A DNA stretch of 64,000 bases from Paenibacillus sp. MAHUQ-63 (GCF_028765165.1 NZ_JARADB010000003.1:1436042-1500041); one strand, 5' to 3'. Shown: positions 9,136 to 17,470, counted from the first letter of the stretch. Numbers and translations are program-made. Notes: a model not told the origin generated them from the sequence alone.

Positions 9136-9440
9136 GCTTCGTCTTCCTCATCGAATTCCGCCATCAACGTGTTGAAGGTTTCTTCCACGATGTTCCATTC
9201 TTCCTCATCCTCGATCGTGAACAGCTTCAAATCTTCGCCGTCGTCATCCTCTTCGTAACGGAAGGCGTACACTTCGTCGGATTCTTCGTCTCCTCCGTCC
9301 GTAGGCACAACCATCATGTACTTCTTGTCAGAACCGTCCACTTCGAATTTCATGATAACCTCGAACTCTTCTTCGTTGCCTTCATCGTCCGGGATGTAAA
9401 TGATTTCTGGTTCCTCTTCACGCAATTCTTCTTTGGACAT
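9132..9440 (-). CDS. yrzB: DUF1292 domain protein (YrzB-like)
   Basis: A 102-residue, very acidic DUF1292 protein, matching B. subtilis YrzB in context (directly after yrrK) and roughly in size (93 aa there). The core EFEVIMKFEVDGSDKKYMMV and the final DEEEWNIVEETFNTL are characteristic. Function unknown. The second ATG (9440) is preferred because GAGGTGA ends 6 bases before it; the ATG at 9446 would touch that site. The gene is packed tightly against yrrK. Confidence 0.87.
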   Translation of the reverse strand: MSKEELREEEPEIIYIPDDEGNEEEFEVIMKFEVDGSDKKYMMVVPTDGGDEESDEVYAFRYEEDDDGEDLKLFTIEDEEEWNIVEETFNTLMAEFDEEDEA

Positions 9441-9446
9441 GTCCAT

Positions 9447-9863
9447 TCACCTCTTCATATTGGCATCCATGTACCCCTGCAGGATGATTTGCGCCGCCAT
9501 TTTATCGATGACAGCCTTCCGTTTCTTACGGCTCACATCCGCTTCAAGCAGAGTGCGAGTGGCTGCTACGGTTGTCAAACGCTCATCCCACAAATGTACC
9601 GGTACACTTAGTTTTTGTTCTAATTCTTTCGAGAAAGCAATGGCCAGCTCGCCTCGAGGACCAATCGTGTTGTTCATATTCTTGGGTAGACCTACAACGA
9701 TCTTGGATACATCGTACTGCTTGACGATGGCCTCCAGCCGCTCAATGTCTTCCCCAGGCTTACGCCGGTGTATGACTTCAAGCGCTTGGGCCGTCCAGCC
9801 CAATTCGTCGCTTATCGCTACACCGATCGTTTTATCCCCATAATCCAAGCCAATCCATCTCAT
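9447..9863 (-). CDS. ruvX: Putative pre-16S rRNA nuclease / Holliday junction resolvase RuvX (YqgF, YrrK)
   Basis: A 138-residue YqgF family protein with the RNase H-like start GLDYGDKTIGVAISDELGWTAQ and the later motifs KIVVGLPKNMN and HLWDERLTT. In E. coli YqgF is implicated in maturation of the 16S rRNA 5' end; other members show Holliday junction resolvase activity. The ATG at 9863 gives the same length as B. subtilis YrrK. An ATG four codons upstream (9875) sits too close to AAGGAA. It lies between ireB and yrzB as in other Firmicutes. Confidence 0.93.
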   Translation of the reverse strand: MRWIGLDYGDKTIGVAISDELGWTAQALEVIHRRKPGEDIERLEAIVKQYDVSKIVVGLPKNMNNTIGPRGELAIAFSKELEQKLSVPVHLWDERLTTVAATRTLLEADVSRKKRKAVIDKMAAQIILQGYMDANMKR

Positions 9864-9881
9864 GCCGGTACCCATTTCCTT

Positions 9882-10142
9882 CTATTTGTGTTGACCCAGG
9901 TAAGCGCGAACCAATTCCTCGATCAGCTCGTCGCGTTCCCGTTTGCGAATGAGGCTCCGCGCATTATTATGCCGTGGAATATAAGCAGGATCTCCGGAAA
10001 GCAAGTACCCGACAATCTGGTTAATCGGATTATACCCTTTTTCCTGAAGAGCATCGTACACCGCCAGTAGCACATCTTTGGGGGAAGTTTCGATTTCTTC
10101 TGCTTTCACGTTGAACTTCATCGTTTTATCCATGGAACTCAT
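9882..10142 (-). CDS. ireB: IreB family regulatory phosphoprotein (YrzL, UPF0297)
   Basis: An 86-residue UPF0297/IreB protein. The conserved block runs from MKFNVKAEE through KGYNPINQIVGYLLSGDPAYI to RKRERDELIEELV. In Enterococcus faecalis IreB is phosphorylated by the PASTA kinase IreK and limits cephalosporin resistance; that role is not shown here. The ATG at 10142 is chosen because GAGGTG lies 6 bases upstream; a GTG at 10151 is embedded in that site. It stands between alaS and ruvX, the usual Firmicute order. Confidence 0.94.
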   Translation of the reverse strand: MSSMDKTMKFNVKAEEIETSPKDVLLAVYDALQEKGYNPINQIVGYLLSGDPAYIPRHNNARSLIRKRERDELIEELVRAYLGQHK

Positions 10143-10255
10143 CAGGAGCACCTCACTTTCCTTGTGAAACCATTTGTAAAAAATTTGAAAATTGTTCGTG
10201 TATACTGGTTTATATTCTCTATGGGTTTAAAAATTCCTGTCCCACAAAAAAATAA

Positions 10256-12883
10256 TTATGCAAATTGGGAAAGAAGTCCTTCTACACCGGACAATGCCGC
10301 TTGCAATTTGGAAGGATCTTTGCCGCCTGCTTGCGCCATATCCGGACGGCCTCCGCCGCTTCCGCCTACGGCAGCCGCCACTTCTTTGATGATCTTGCCG
10401 GCATGGAAGCCCTTAGCCACAAGATCCGGGGTAACCGCTGCAACCAGGTTCACTTTATCGTCAGCAACTGCGCCAAGCACGATAACGGCTGAGCCCAGCT
10501 TCACTTTCATCTCATCGACGATATTGCGAAGGGAGTCCATATCCGCCGCACTCACTTGAGCGGCTAGTACCGATACGCCGGCAGCTTGCTTCACCTGATC
10601 GGCCAGCGAACCCGCTTCGATGCGGTCTAGCTTGCCGCGCAGCGACTCGTTCTCACGCGACAACTCTTTAATTTGCGACAGCGCCGCTTCCACCCGTTTC
10701 GGCACATCCTGGATGTTCGACTTCAACAAGCCGGCCGATTCCTTCAGCAGTTGCAGCTGCTGGTCCAAATACTCGTACGCGCTGCGGCCGGATACCGCTT
10801 CGATCCGGCGTACGCCTGATCCGATACCGGATTCGCTGACGATTTTGAACAGACCGATCTGCCCTGTGTTCTGAACGTGGCAGCCGCCGCAAAGCTCCAA
10901 GCTATAATCGCCGACTTGTACAACACGAACGATATCGCCGTATTTCTCGCCGAACAGCGCCATGGCGCCCATCGCTTTCGCTTCCGCGATCGGTTTCAAG
11001 GAAATGTCCACATTCGTGTTATTCCAAATTTGACGGTTGACACGCTGCTCCACATCCTGCAATTCTTCGGCGCTGATGCTTCCGAAGTGCGAGAAGTCGA
11101 AGCGCAGCCGGTCCGGTTCGACAAGAGACCCTGCCTGGTTAACGTGAGTGCCGAGCACTTCCTTCAGCGCTTTGTGCAGCAGATGCGTCGCCGTGTGGTT
11201 CTTGATAATATCTCCGCGCTCCGCACTCGAAACGATTGCTTCTACGGTATCCCCTTTGCGGAGCACGCCGGACTCGACGACTACCTTATGAACATGCTGA
11301 CCGTGAGGAGCTTTGATCACGTCTTCCACTTTCAGCGTCACTTGCTTGTTCTTGATCGTTCCGAAGTCGCTCACCTGACCGCCGCTCTCCGCATAGAAAG
11401 GTGTGCGGTCAAGAATCACTTGGCAGGTCTCGCCGACGCCGACAATGTCCACAAGCTCGTTCTCATGAACGATCGCTTCGATTTTAGCAGTAACTACCAA
11501 TTCATTATAACCAACAAATTCGCTTTTAACCGTCAATTCGGACAGCGGGCCGCCCTGTACCTTCATCCCGCCTTCTTTCTGGCTGGCTGCGCGAGCACGG
11601 TCGCGCTGCTCCTGCATCGCCGCATCGAAGCCTTCGCGGTCAACGCTCAAGCCTTGCTCGGAAGCGAAATCCTCTGTCAGGTCGAACGGGAAGCCGTACG
11701 TGTCGTACAATTTGAAAGCGTCAGGTCCGCTGATTTGATTCAAGCCTGCTTGACGCGTCTTCTCCACCATTTCACCAAGAATAACCAATCCGTCGCTCAG
11801 CGTTTCGTGGAATCGCTCTTCTTCCGTACGAATCACCTTCTCGATGAATTCGCGTTTGTCCACAACTTCCGTGTAGTACACGCCCATGATTTCGCCGACG
11901 GTAGCGACCAGTTTATACAGGAACGGTTTGTCTTGGCCAAGCACCTTGCCGTAGCGTACGGCACGGCGCAGCAGACGGCGGATGACATAGCCGCGGCCTT
12001 CGTTGGAAGGCAGGACGCCATCGCCTACGGAGAAAGCAACCGTACGGATGTGATCGGCAATCACTTTGAACGCTACATCGTGTTCGTCATTCGTATGGTA
12101 GGTTACGCCGGTAAGCTCACTAGTTTTGTCAATGATCGGTTTGAACAGGTCCGTATCGAAGTTGGAATCCACGTCCTGCAGAATGGAAGCAAAGCGCTCC
12201 AAGCCTGCGCCCGTATCGATGTTTTTGTTCGGAAGCGGCGTGTAGCTGCCGTCCTTATTGTGGTTGAACTGTGTGAATACGAGGTTCCATACTTCCAAGA
12301 AACGCTCGTTCTCCCCGCCGGGCCAGCACTCCGGATCGGAAAGATCGCCGTATTTGTCCCCGCGGTCATAAAAGATTTCCGTACACGGACCGCAAGGGCC
12401 TTCCCCGATGTCCCAGAAATTGTCTTCTTTGAGCTTGTAAATACGCTCTTCCGGGATGCCGATCTGCTTATTCCATATCTCAAAAGCTTCTTCGTCGTCT
12501 TCATGCACAGTGACCGAAATCCGGTTCGGATCGAATCCGATCCACTGCGGGTCCGTCAGGAACTCCCATGCCCATGGAATAACTTCTTTCTTGAAATAAT
12601 CACCGATGGAGAAGTTACCTAACATTTCGAAGAACGTATGGTGACGGCGCGTTTTGCCGACGTTCTCGATATCGTTGGTCCGAATACATTTCTGAGCGTT
12701 CGTAATCCGCGGATTCTCCGGGATTTCACGTCCATCCAAATAAGGCTTCAGAGGCGCAATCCCCGCATTAATCCAGAGCAGCGACGGATCGTTATGAGGG
12801 ACGAGCGAGGAGCTCGGCTCTACCTTATGCCCCTTACTTGCGAAGAACTGCAACCATTTGGAACGAATTTCACTTGCTTTCAT
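10256..12883 (-). CDS. alaS: Alanyl-tRNA synthetase
   Basis: An 875-residue AlaRS that charges tRNA-Ala. Class II motifs appear at the N-terminus (SSSLVPHNDPSLLWINAGIAPLKPY, RITNAQKCIRTNDIENVG). The editing domain carries HTATHLLHKAL and CGGCHVQNTGQIG, giving the HxxxH plus Cys/His zinc-binding editing site. The C-Ala domain ends with GGSGGGRPDMAQAGGKD. The start at 12883 has GGAGG 8 bases upstream; longer in-frame starts are not supported. A T-box leader upstream makes expression depend on uncharged tRNA-Ala. Confidence 0.98.
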   Translation of the reverse strand: MKASEIRSKWLQFFASKGHKVEPSSSLVPHNDPSLLWINAGIAPLKPYLDGREIPENPRITNAQKCIRTNDIENVGKTRRHHTFFEMLGNFSIGDYFKKEVIPWAWEFLTDPQWIGFDPNRISVTVHEDDEEAFEIWNKQIGIPEERIYKLKEDNFWDIGEGPCGPCTEIFYDRGDKYGDLSDPECWPGGENERFLEVWNLVFTQFNHNKDGSYTPLPNKNIDTGAGLERFASILQDVDSNFDTDLFKPIIDKTSELTGVTYHTNDEHDVAFKVIADHIRTVAFSVGDGVLPSNEGRGYVIRRLLRRAVRYGKVLGQDKPFLYKLVATVGEIMGVYYTEVVDKREFIEKVIRTEEERFHETLSDGLVILGEMVEKTRQAGLNQISGPDAFKLYDTYGFPFDLTEDFASEQGLSVDREGFDAAMQEQRDRARAASQKEGGMKVQGGPLSELTVKSEFVGYNELVVTAKIEAIVHENELVDIVGVGETCQVILDRTPFYAESGGQVSDFGTIKNKQVTLKVEDVIKAPHGQHVHKVVVESGVLRKGDTVEAIVSSAERGDIIKNHTATHLLHKALKEVLGTHVNQAGSLVEPDRLRFDFSHFGSISAEELQDVEQRVNRQIWNNTNVDISLKPIAEAKAMGAMALFGEKYGDIVRVVQVGDYSLELCGGCHVQNTGQIGLFKIVSESGIGSGVRRIEAVSGRSAYEYLDQQLQLLKESAGLLKSNIQDVPKRVEAALSQIKELSRENESLRGKLDRIEAGSLADQVKQAAGVSVLAAQVSAADMDSLRNIVDEMKVKLGSAVIVLGAVADDKVNLVAAVTPDLVAKGFHAGKIIKEVAAAVGGSGGGRPDMAQAGGKDPSKLQAALSGVEGLLSQFA

Positions 12884-12928
12884 CTCTCTCAAGCCTCCAA
12901 GTTTCCTTATTAATGTTTGATTAACAAA

Positions 12929-13224
12929 CAAAAAACGCCCCTGCTTGAACAGGGACGAATCATCGCGGTACCACCCTGGTTATCGCATTCGCCTCCGCGC
13001 AGCTTAAGCAGCGGAAACAAAGCAATCTCCTTGTGCGGATCTGTAACGGGTCCAACCGGTGGAGTTCATCCACACTCCGAAATCAGCGTTCAGCCATCCT
13101 AGCACCGAGAGGTCCTCTCAGCCGGAACGAGGAGCTGCTGCTCACCCGAATCGGAACCTCATCTCTGACAGTGGACTATGGCTTACTTCAATTTCATCAA
13201 CGATTTCTGAAATAGATCTAGATA
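12929..13224 (-). promoter_or_regulatory. T-box riboswitch leader of alaS
   Basis: On the minus strand the T-box core AGGGTGGTACCGCG (12964-12977) is followed by a terminator hairpin (12936-12957, stem CGTCCCTG / CAGGGGCG) and TTTTTT. The roughly 300-nt region before it has the length and paired stems expected of Stem I. The T-box pairs with the acceptor end of uncharged tRNA and favours the antiterminator. The alanine specifier codon was not assigned with confidence. Confidence 0.93.
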
Positions 13225-13230
13225 AGGCAA

Positions 13231-13259
13231 ATTATAACTATATGCCGCAGCGGTGTCAA
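13231..13259 (-). promoter_or_regulatory. SigA promoter of alaS
   Basis: TTGACA-N17-TATAAT on the minus strand, matching consensus at all 12 positions. Transcription would start near 13224, at the head of the T-box leader. Confidence 0.85.
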
Positions 13260-13340
13260 TATTCACAACTGTCATGGAACCATTGCCGATGGGGAAACGT
13301 AAGAACATTACATTCTTCTACCGAAGGGCGGGAATCGGGC

Positions 13341-13445
13341 ATGGATGTCTCCACGCTTACATTGTTAGGACTGATTGCTCCCGTTTTCGTACTAATTATC
13401 TATATCATGACCAAAACGCTCATTAAGAAAGAGATCCCGGTTTAA
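13341..13445 (+). CDS. Small membrane peptide, 34 residues, unrecognised
   Basis: A 34-residue ORF, MDVSTLTLLGLIAPVFVLII at its N-terminus, ending in a basic tail (KTLIKKEIPV). One TM helix fills most of it. A weak G-rich SD (GGGCGGG) lies 8-14 bases upstream. It is too short for most gene finders. It stands between the divergent alaS promoter and the Fur-box promoter. No family is recognised; a single-TM small protein of unknown role is the most that can be said. Confidence 0.5.
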   Translation: MDVSTLTLLGLIAPVFVLIIYIMTKTLIKKEIPV

Positions 13446-13453
13446 AAACCTAG

Positions 13454-13482
13454 TTGACAATCGTTCTCAGTCAGAGTATACT
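13454..13482 (+). promoter_or_regulatory. Strong SigA promoter for the candidate small RNA
   Basis: TTGACA (13454-13459), a 17-base spacer and TATACT (13477-13482). The -35 is perfect and the -10 differs at one position. The predicted start is near 13489. No ORF with an SD follows. Confidence 0.8.
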
Positions 13483-13491
13483 AAACTCATT

Positions 13492-13510
13492 GATAATGAT
13501 TTTCATTATC
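13492..13510 (+). promoter_or_regulatory. Fur box
   Basis: GATAATGATTTTCATTATC matches the 19-bp Fur consensus GATAATGATAATCATTATC at 18 positions. It overlaps the expected transcription start of the promoter at 13454-13482, so iron-loaded Fur should block transcription. Confidence 0.88.
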
Positions 13511-13606
13511 GTATGTCGCTTAAAGCGAACCTTGTATACTTACTCCGTAGCCCACTCGATGGTTTACGTATGCCACACCCTTTAATATCCTCAACCCTCG
13601 TACAGA

Positions 13607-13651
13607 ACCCCTGTAACCATGATCCCGCAAGTCATGGCTTACAGGGGTTTT
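13607..13651 (+). terminator. Terminator of the candidate small RNA
   Basis: ACCCCTGTA pairs with TACAGGGGT and CCATGA with TCATGG, giving a 15-bp interrupted stem with a 9-base loop, followed by TTTT. The T-run is on the plus side, away from the permease gene. Confidence 0.88.
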
Positions 13652-13677
13652 GTGCGTCTTCCAGCTGCTTCGTCAGG

Positions 13678-14748
13678 TCACGTAGGCTGCTTATGAACAT
13701 AATGCAGGAAGATATGCTGAATAATGACTTTCATGACGGCGAAGAAAGGCACGGCTAAGATCAAACCGACGATCCCCGCGACTTCTCCTCCCACCAGCAA
13801 GGCGAATATGATCACAAGCGGGTGCATATGCAGCTTTCTGCCGACAACCTGCGGTGAAATCACATTGCCCTCGAGAATTTGCACGGTCATGTTGACGAGC
13901 GCCACGAACAGCACCATTCTGAGCGAAATGGTTGAAGCCATAATAATCGCGGGCGCTGCCCCGAAGAACGGTCCCAGGTATGGGATAATGTTGAAGATCG
14001 CCACTACGCTGGCCAACAGCAGCGGGTACGGCATATCAATCAGCCAGTACCCCAAATAGGCCAGCCCGCCGATAATGACACAGACCAACAGTTGACCGCG
14101 GATATAATTGCCGAGCGCCGTATCGATGTCAAGGAGCAGCTTGACCGTTCTCTTCCGGTGCTCCTTCGGTACGATCGCCAGAGCTGTTTTCTCGATAATT
14201 TGAAAATCCTTGAGAATATAGAACGCAACGAACGGCACGATGAACGCCACGAACAGCATGGAGATCGTTGCGCCGATCTGATTCATATAGTTGGAGATCG
14301 CCATCGAAATACTGTTTTCCAGCTTCGTCAAGGAATTGTTGAACCCCGTACGGACACTATCCGGCAGCAGCTTATTTTGATTAAAACCGTCTACAAGCGA
14401 CTGCGCCTTCACCGCCATCTGCGGCATGTGTTCATTTAACTCCGCAATTTGCGTCATGAACATCGGTGTCATATTCATAATGATGACTGTGAGCGATGAA
14501 ATAAAGACGCTGTAAATAAGCAGCACCGCAATCGTCCTGGGAACCTTCCGTTGGTTCAACATATTGACGACCGGATTCAAAATGTACGAAATAATCACGG
14601 CGATGAAGAATGGCATCAGGATGGCTTTCAAGAACGTAAACAAGCTCAGCAGAATCGGCTTGATTTGCAGCAGCATATACAGGCAGGCCAGAGCAAGCAG
14701 CAAATAAATGAGCCCAACAAACCAGCGGTTTCTCCAAAAACGTTCCAC
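13678..14748 (-). CDS. yrrI: AI-2E family transporter (YrrI)
   Basis: A 356-residue polytopic membrane protein of the AI-2E/UPF0118 family with about eight TM segments. Two near the N-terminus are followed by a soluble segment (residues about 95-150), then a cluster with GLAYLGYWLIDMPYPLLLA, FNIIPYLGPFFGA and PQVVGRKLHMHPL, the family hallmarks. Members include putative autoinducer exporters and Na+/H+ antiporters; the substrate is not predictable. The start is GTG with GAGGTGA 6 bases upstream. B. subtilis yrrI is likewise next to alaS. Confidence 0.92.
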   Translation of the reverse strand: MERFWRNRWFVGLIYLLLALACLYMLLQIKPILLSLFTFLKAILMPFFIAVIISYILNPVVNMLNQRKVPRTIAVLLIYSVFISSLTVIIMNMTPMFMTQIAELNEHMPQMAVKAQSLVDGFNQNKLLPDSVRTGFNNSLTKLENSISMAISNYMNQIGATISMLFVAFIVPFVAFYILKDFQIIEKTALAIVPKEHRKRTVKLLLDIDTALGNYIRGQLLVCVIIGGLAYLGYWLIDMPYPLLLASVVAIFNIIPYLGPFFGAAPAIIMASTISLRMVLFVALVNMTVQILEGNVISPQVVGRKLHMHPLVIIFALLVGGEVAGIVGLILAVPFFAVMKVIIQHIFLHYVHKQPT

Positions 14749-14839
14749 CTGTGTTCACCTCGGTCATTCAAATAATGTTAATGCCCATACAGTATATGTA
14801 CATGCTGGTCAAATTAACCTCGGTGGCGATGAAAACGGC

Positions 14840-14888
14840 AAAAAACGTTACCTCTCCGGCACGGCCGCGCTGGAAAAGTAACGTTTTT
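14840..14888 (-). terminator. Bidirectional terminator
   Basis: A long hairpin with outer arms AAAACGTTAC and GTAACGTTTT and an inner CCGGC/GCTGG pairing, ending in T-runs on both strands. It would end the minus transcript from the zinc-ribbon gene. Confidence 0.8.
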
Positions 14889-14900
14889 GGTGTATTATGG

Positions 14901-15101
14901 TTAATTGGCGTGTTCTTGGACCAGAGGCATTTCTTCTTCAAAAAACAAATCATCCAGAGAACTTAGCGTACCGTCTTCCTCTACTTGGTAGACGGACATC
15001 TTCTCTCCGTTCACGCTGAGTTCGATAAAGCAACCCCAGCAGTAAAATTGGTGGGAACCGATTTTTCCAATGTCTTTGGAATTACAGTTTGGACAACGCA
15101 T
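14901..15101 (-). CDS. Small zinc-ribbon protein (66 aa)
   Basis: A 66-residue protein with two CxxC knuckles, CPNC near residue 3 and CWGC near residue 22, followed by an acidic tail (FFEEEMPLVQEHAN). This is the layout of a zinc-ribbon domain. The function is unknown. The ATG at 15101 has AGGGTGA 5 bases upstream. It follows yrrD by 10 bases and is probably the last gene of the cymR-nifS-yrrD group, closed by the terminator at 14840-14888. Confidence 0.75.
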   Translation of the reverse strand: MRCPNCNSKDIGKIGSHQFYCWGCFIELSVNGEKMSVYQVEEDGTLSSLDDLFFEEEMPLVQEHAN

Positions 15102-15111
15102 CTTGCTCACC

Positions 15112-15633
15112 CTATTCTTCTTTGGATACGAAGAGTTCTTCAACTTCCTGAGCGCAATGTACGGGCACGATGATGGCATCGTCTCCCTTCGTCGCCGTCT
15201 CCGGCATCGGGAGCCATCTTCGCCCTTCTTTTAAATCAGAAATAAACCCTTCGGACAATTCATAACCTACTATTTGTTTACCCCAATCCTGGGTTAAATA
15301 AACATCTTCTACCATGCCTAATTTGTCTCCACCGACTGTGACGACAGGAAGTCCCTTGATTCGCCGGCTTCCTTCCAGAAGAGCATGACACTCTCTCGTA
15401 TGCTCGAATTCGATAATGACATGTTCGTTCGGTATGGTAACGGCATCTTCTCCGGCAGCAACGACGCCATCCCACGGTACATACCGTAAGGAGGAAAACC
15501 ACATCTTCGCTTCCAGGATGATCCCTCGTATATTCCACTCAGGGTCAATCAGCAAATCTTTAACTTGACCTATCTGCTTGCCGGATTCTACCGTCAGAAC
15601 GGGAAGTCCGATCAAATCGTGCGCTTTGCGCAA
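15112..15633 (-). CDS. yrrD: PRC-barrel domain protein (YrrD)
   Basis: A 173-residue protein made of two PRC-barrel repeats: GLPVLTVESGKQIGQVKDLL at the N-terminus and GLPVVTVGGDKLGMVEDVYL in the second half. PRC barrels occur in RimM and in proteins binding RNA or photosynthetic components; the role of YrrD is unknown. The start is TTG with GGGGG 8 bases upstream. In B. subtilis yrrD lies near mnmA, consistent with this position. It follows the cysteine desulfurase gene by 28 bp. Confidence 0.87.
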   Translation of the reverse strand: MRKAHDLIGLPVLTVESGKQIGQVKDLLIDPEWNIRGIILEAKMWFSSLRYVPWDGVVAAGEDAVTIPNEHVIIEFEHTRECHALLEGSRRIKGLPVVTVGGDKLGMVEDVYLTQDWGKQIVGYELSEGFISDLKEGRRWLPMPETATKGDDAIIVPVHCAQEVEELFVSKEE

Positions 15634-15661
15634 GGTGTTTTCCCCCTAGAACCACCCGGTA

Positions 15662-16810
15662 CTAATTAGTACGCAGCCGTTTGACAATGGTTGCAATTTT
15701 CTGGGCAGCTGTTTCAATTTGATCTTTAGAATTCCCCATTCCAAAGCTAAATCGAACGGCTGAGGAGGTAACATTTTCTGGCAGTTTCATCGCTTGCAGC
15801 ACATGGGATACTTCCAGCGAGCCTGACGTACAAGCCGAGCCGCTTGCCGCGGCCACGTCCTCCAGATCAAGATTCATCAGCATCGTTTCGGTCGAGACGC
15901 CCGGGAAGCTGATATTCACAATGTGCGGAACGCGCTGCTCCGGATGCCCGTTGATGACGAAAGCCTCGCGGCCCAATTGCTGCTCCAGGGAGGCAATCAA
16001 GCTGCGGTTAAGTTTCGCGGCTTGCTCATAGAAGCTGTCCGTCATTGGCAGTATCCGCTCTACAGCCTTGGCGAAGCCGGCTATTGCCGCCACATTCTCT
16101 GTTCCCGCCCGGCGCTTGCGCTCCTGCGAGCCGCCATAGACATGCGGGACAAGCTTGGTGTTCTTGGACACGTATAAAGCGCCAATTCCGTTAGGTCCGT
16201 ATATTTTGTGAGCCGATAAGCTTAGCATATCGACGGGAAGATCATGCAGATGAATGGGCAGCTTACCTAACGCCTGCACGGCATCTACATGGAAGGGGAT
16301 ATTCCGGCTGCGGGCCAGACGCCCGATCTGTTCAATCGGCTGAATGGTGCCGACCTCATTATTCACATACATGATGGAGATTAGAGCCGTGTCGGGACGA
16401 ATAGCGGACTCAACATCTTCCATTTGAATAAGACCAGTCGGACCTACTGGCAGGTAAGTCACCTCATAACCGAGGCTCTCCAACCGTTCGCATGGATGCA
16501 GAACAGCGTGATGCTCAATGGATGAAGTGATGATGTGCTTCTTGCCTTCTCCACCTGCCTGGATGATCCCGAAGATGGCCATGTTATTGCTCTCCGTTCC
16601 ACCGCTCGTGAAGATGAGCTCGGCAGGCAGACAGCCCAAGGACTTCGCCATCGCGTCACGAAACCTGTTAAGTGCTGTTCTTGTCGCTCTGCCGAAGCTA
16701 TGGGTGCTGGAAGGATTGCCAAAATACGTTGTATAGTAAGGAAGCATCGCTTCCATGACTTCGGGATGCACCGGCGTCGTTGCCGCGTGATCAAGATAAA
16801 TTGGATTCAT
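15662..16810 (-). CDS. Cysteine desulfurase (YrvO/NifS family)
   Basis: A 382-residue PLP enzyme that moves sulfur from cysteine to a protein persulfide. YLDHAATTP opens the protein, FTSGGTESNN contacts PLP, and the PLP Lys is in SLSAHKIYGPNG. The catalytic Cys lies in SGSACTSGS. In B. subtilis YrvO hands sulfur to MnmA for 2-thiouridine at position 34; the divergent mnmA here fits that pairing. The ATG at 16810 has AAAGG 5 bases upstream. It directly follows cymR (8 bp) and is probably co-transcribed with it. Confidence 0.95.
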   Translation of the reverse strand: MNPIYLDHAATTPVHPEVMEAMLPYYTTYFGNPSSTHSFGRATRTALNRFRDAMAKSLGCLPAELIFTSGGTESNNMAIFGIIQAGGEGKKHIITSSIEHHAVLHPCERLESLGYEVTYLPVGPTGLIQMEDVESAIRPDTALISIMYVNNEVGTIQPIEQIGRLARSRNIPFHVDAVQALGKLPIHLHDLPVDMLSLSAHKIYGPNGIGALYVSKNTKLVPHVYGGSQERKRRAGTENVAAIAGFAKAVERILPMTDSFYEQAAKLNRSLIASLEQQLGREAFVINGHPEQRVPHIVNISFPGVSTETMLMNLDLEDVAAASGSACTSGSLEVSHVLQAMKLPENVTSSAVRFSFGMGNSKDQIETAAQKIATIVKRLRTN

Positions 16811-16818
16811 AATCACCT

Positions 16819-17238
16819 TTAGATATAGAACATGTAGTTATCGTGCTTGCCTTGATCCTCGAAGGAGATCAAGTTCGCGAGCGTTGTTGAATCCAGCACT
16901 TCCGCAATGCTGTCGCGAATCCGGATCCAGAGATCACGCTTGGCCGGATCGTCTTCTTCCGTGAAATCGACCGGAGAGATCGGCCCTTCCAGAACGCGAA
17001 TCACTTCGCCTGCTGTTACTTGATCGGCGGATTTCGAAAGGATATACCCGCCGTACGCTCCGCGAATACTCTTGACCAATCCCGCGTTACGCAATGGTGC
17101 GACCAGCTGTTCCAGATAGTGCTCGGACAGTTGATGCTTTTCCGCAATGCTTTTGAGTGAAGTAGGACCTTCACCGACTCGATTGGCCAGCTCCATCATA
17201 ATAGTTAAACCATAGCGGCCTTTTGTGGAAATTTTCAA
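16819..17238 (-). CDS. cymR: Rrf2 family regulator CymR, cysteine metabolism repressor
   Basis: A 139-residue Rrf2 protein: a winged helix (STKGRYGLTIMMELANR, LEQLVAPLRNAGLVKSIRGAYGGY) and a short dimer helix. It contains no cysteine, so it cannot hold the IscR-type Fe-S cluster; that and its length match CymR. CymR with CysK represses sulfur uptake and cysteine synthesis genes in B. subtilis. The start is TTG with GAGGTG 6 bases upstream. It heads the nifS operon, opposite mnmA. Confidence 0.9.
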   Translation of the reverse strand: MKISTKGRYGLTIMMELANRVGEGPTSLKSIAEKHQLSEHYLEQLVAPLRNAGLVKSIRGAYGGYILSKSADQVTAGEVIRVLEGPISPVDFTEEDDPAKRDLWIRIRDSIAEVLDSTTLANLISFEDQGKHDNYMFYI

Positions 17239-17470
17239 AAATTACACCTCATTTAATAACATATATGCCATCCAAGGGGCTAATTGATATGACGAAAAAT
17301 TATGACGCTTACCAATGGCTATGCCCGCATTAAGACTAAGGCTCGTCCCTGTCTTGGTAAACAGCGTTTCCATTTTTAGCAAAAACATTCCTAAACATCC
17401 GTATATCATATACATGGTATCATAGATTCCTTCTTCTGTGGGGGAAAACAATGACATTCTCATGAAATAT

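Larger units (their letters stand above)
13489..13651 (+). ncRNA. Candidate Fur-repressed small RNA (about 160 nt)
   Basis: A consensus promoter (13454-13482), a Fur box over the start site (13492-13510) and a strong terminator (13607-13651) bracket about 160 bases without a credible ORF. The middle part holds C-rich, probably unpaired stretches (CCACACCC, CCTCAACCC) that could pair with Shine-Dalgarno sequences, as the C-rich regions of the Fur-controlled B. subtilis sRNA FsrA do. A small hairpin TCGCTTAAAGCGA lies near the 5' end. Promoter, operator and terminator are seen directly. The sRNA role and the FsrA analogy are inferred from layout; no sequence homology is claimed. Confidence 0.65.

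Noticed and set aside
10877..12622. 581-codon plus-strand open frame
   Set aside because: It is antisense to alaS, which has full domain support.
13513..13758. 81-codon plus-strand frame inside the small RNA candidate
   Set aside because: No SD before its ATG, and it runs through the strong terminator at 13607-13651 into the antisense of yrrI.
15659..15672. 14-bp perfect palindrome GTACTAATTAGTAC over the desulfurase stop codon
   Set aside because: No T-run and no promoter nearby; probably chance.
17242..17463. 73-codon minus-strand frame upstream of cymR
   Set aside because: No SD (CCTTG-type sequence precedes the ATG), no family, and it fills the regulatory gap between cymR and mnmA.
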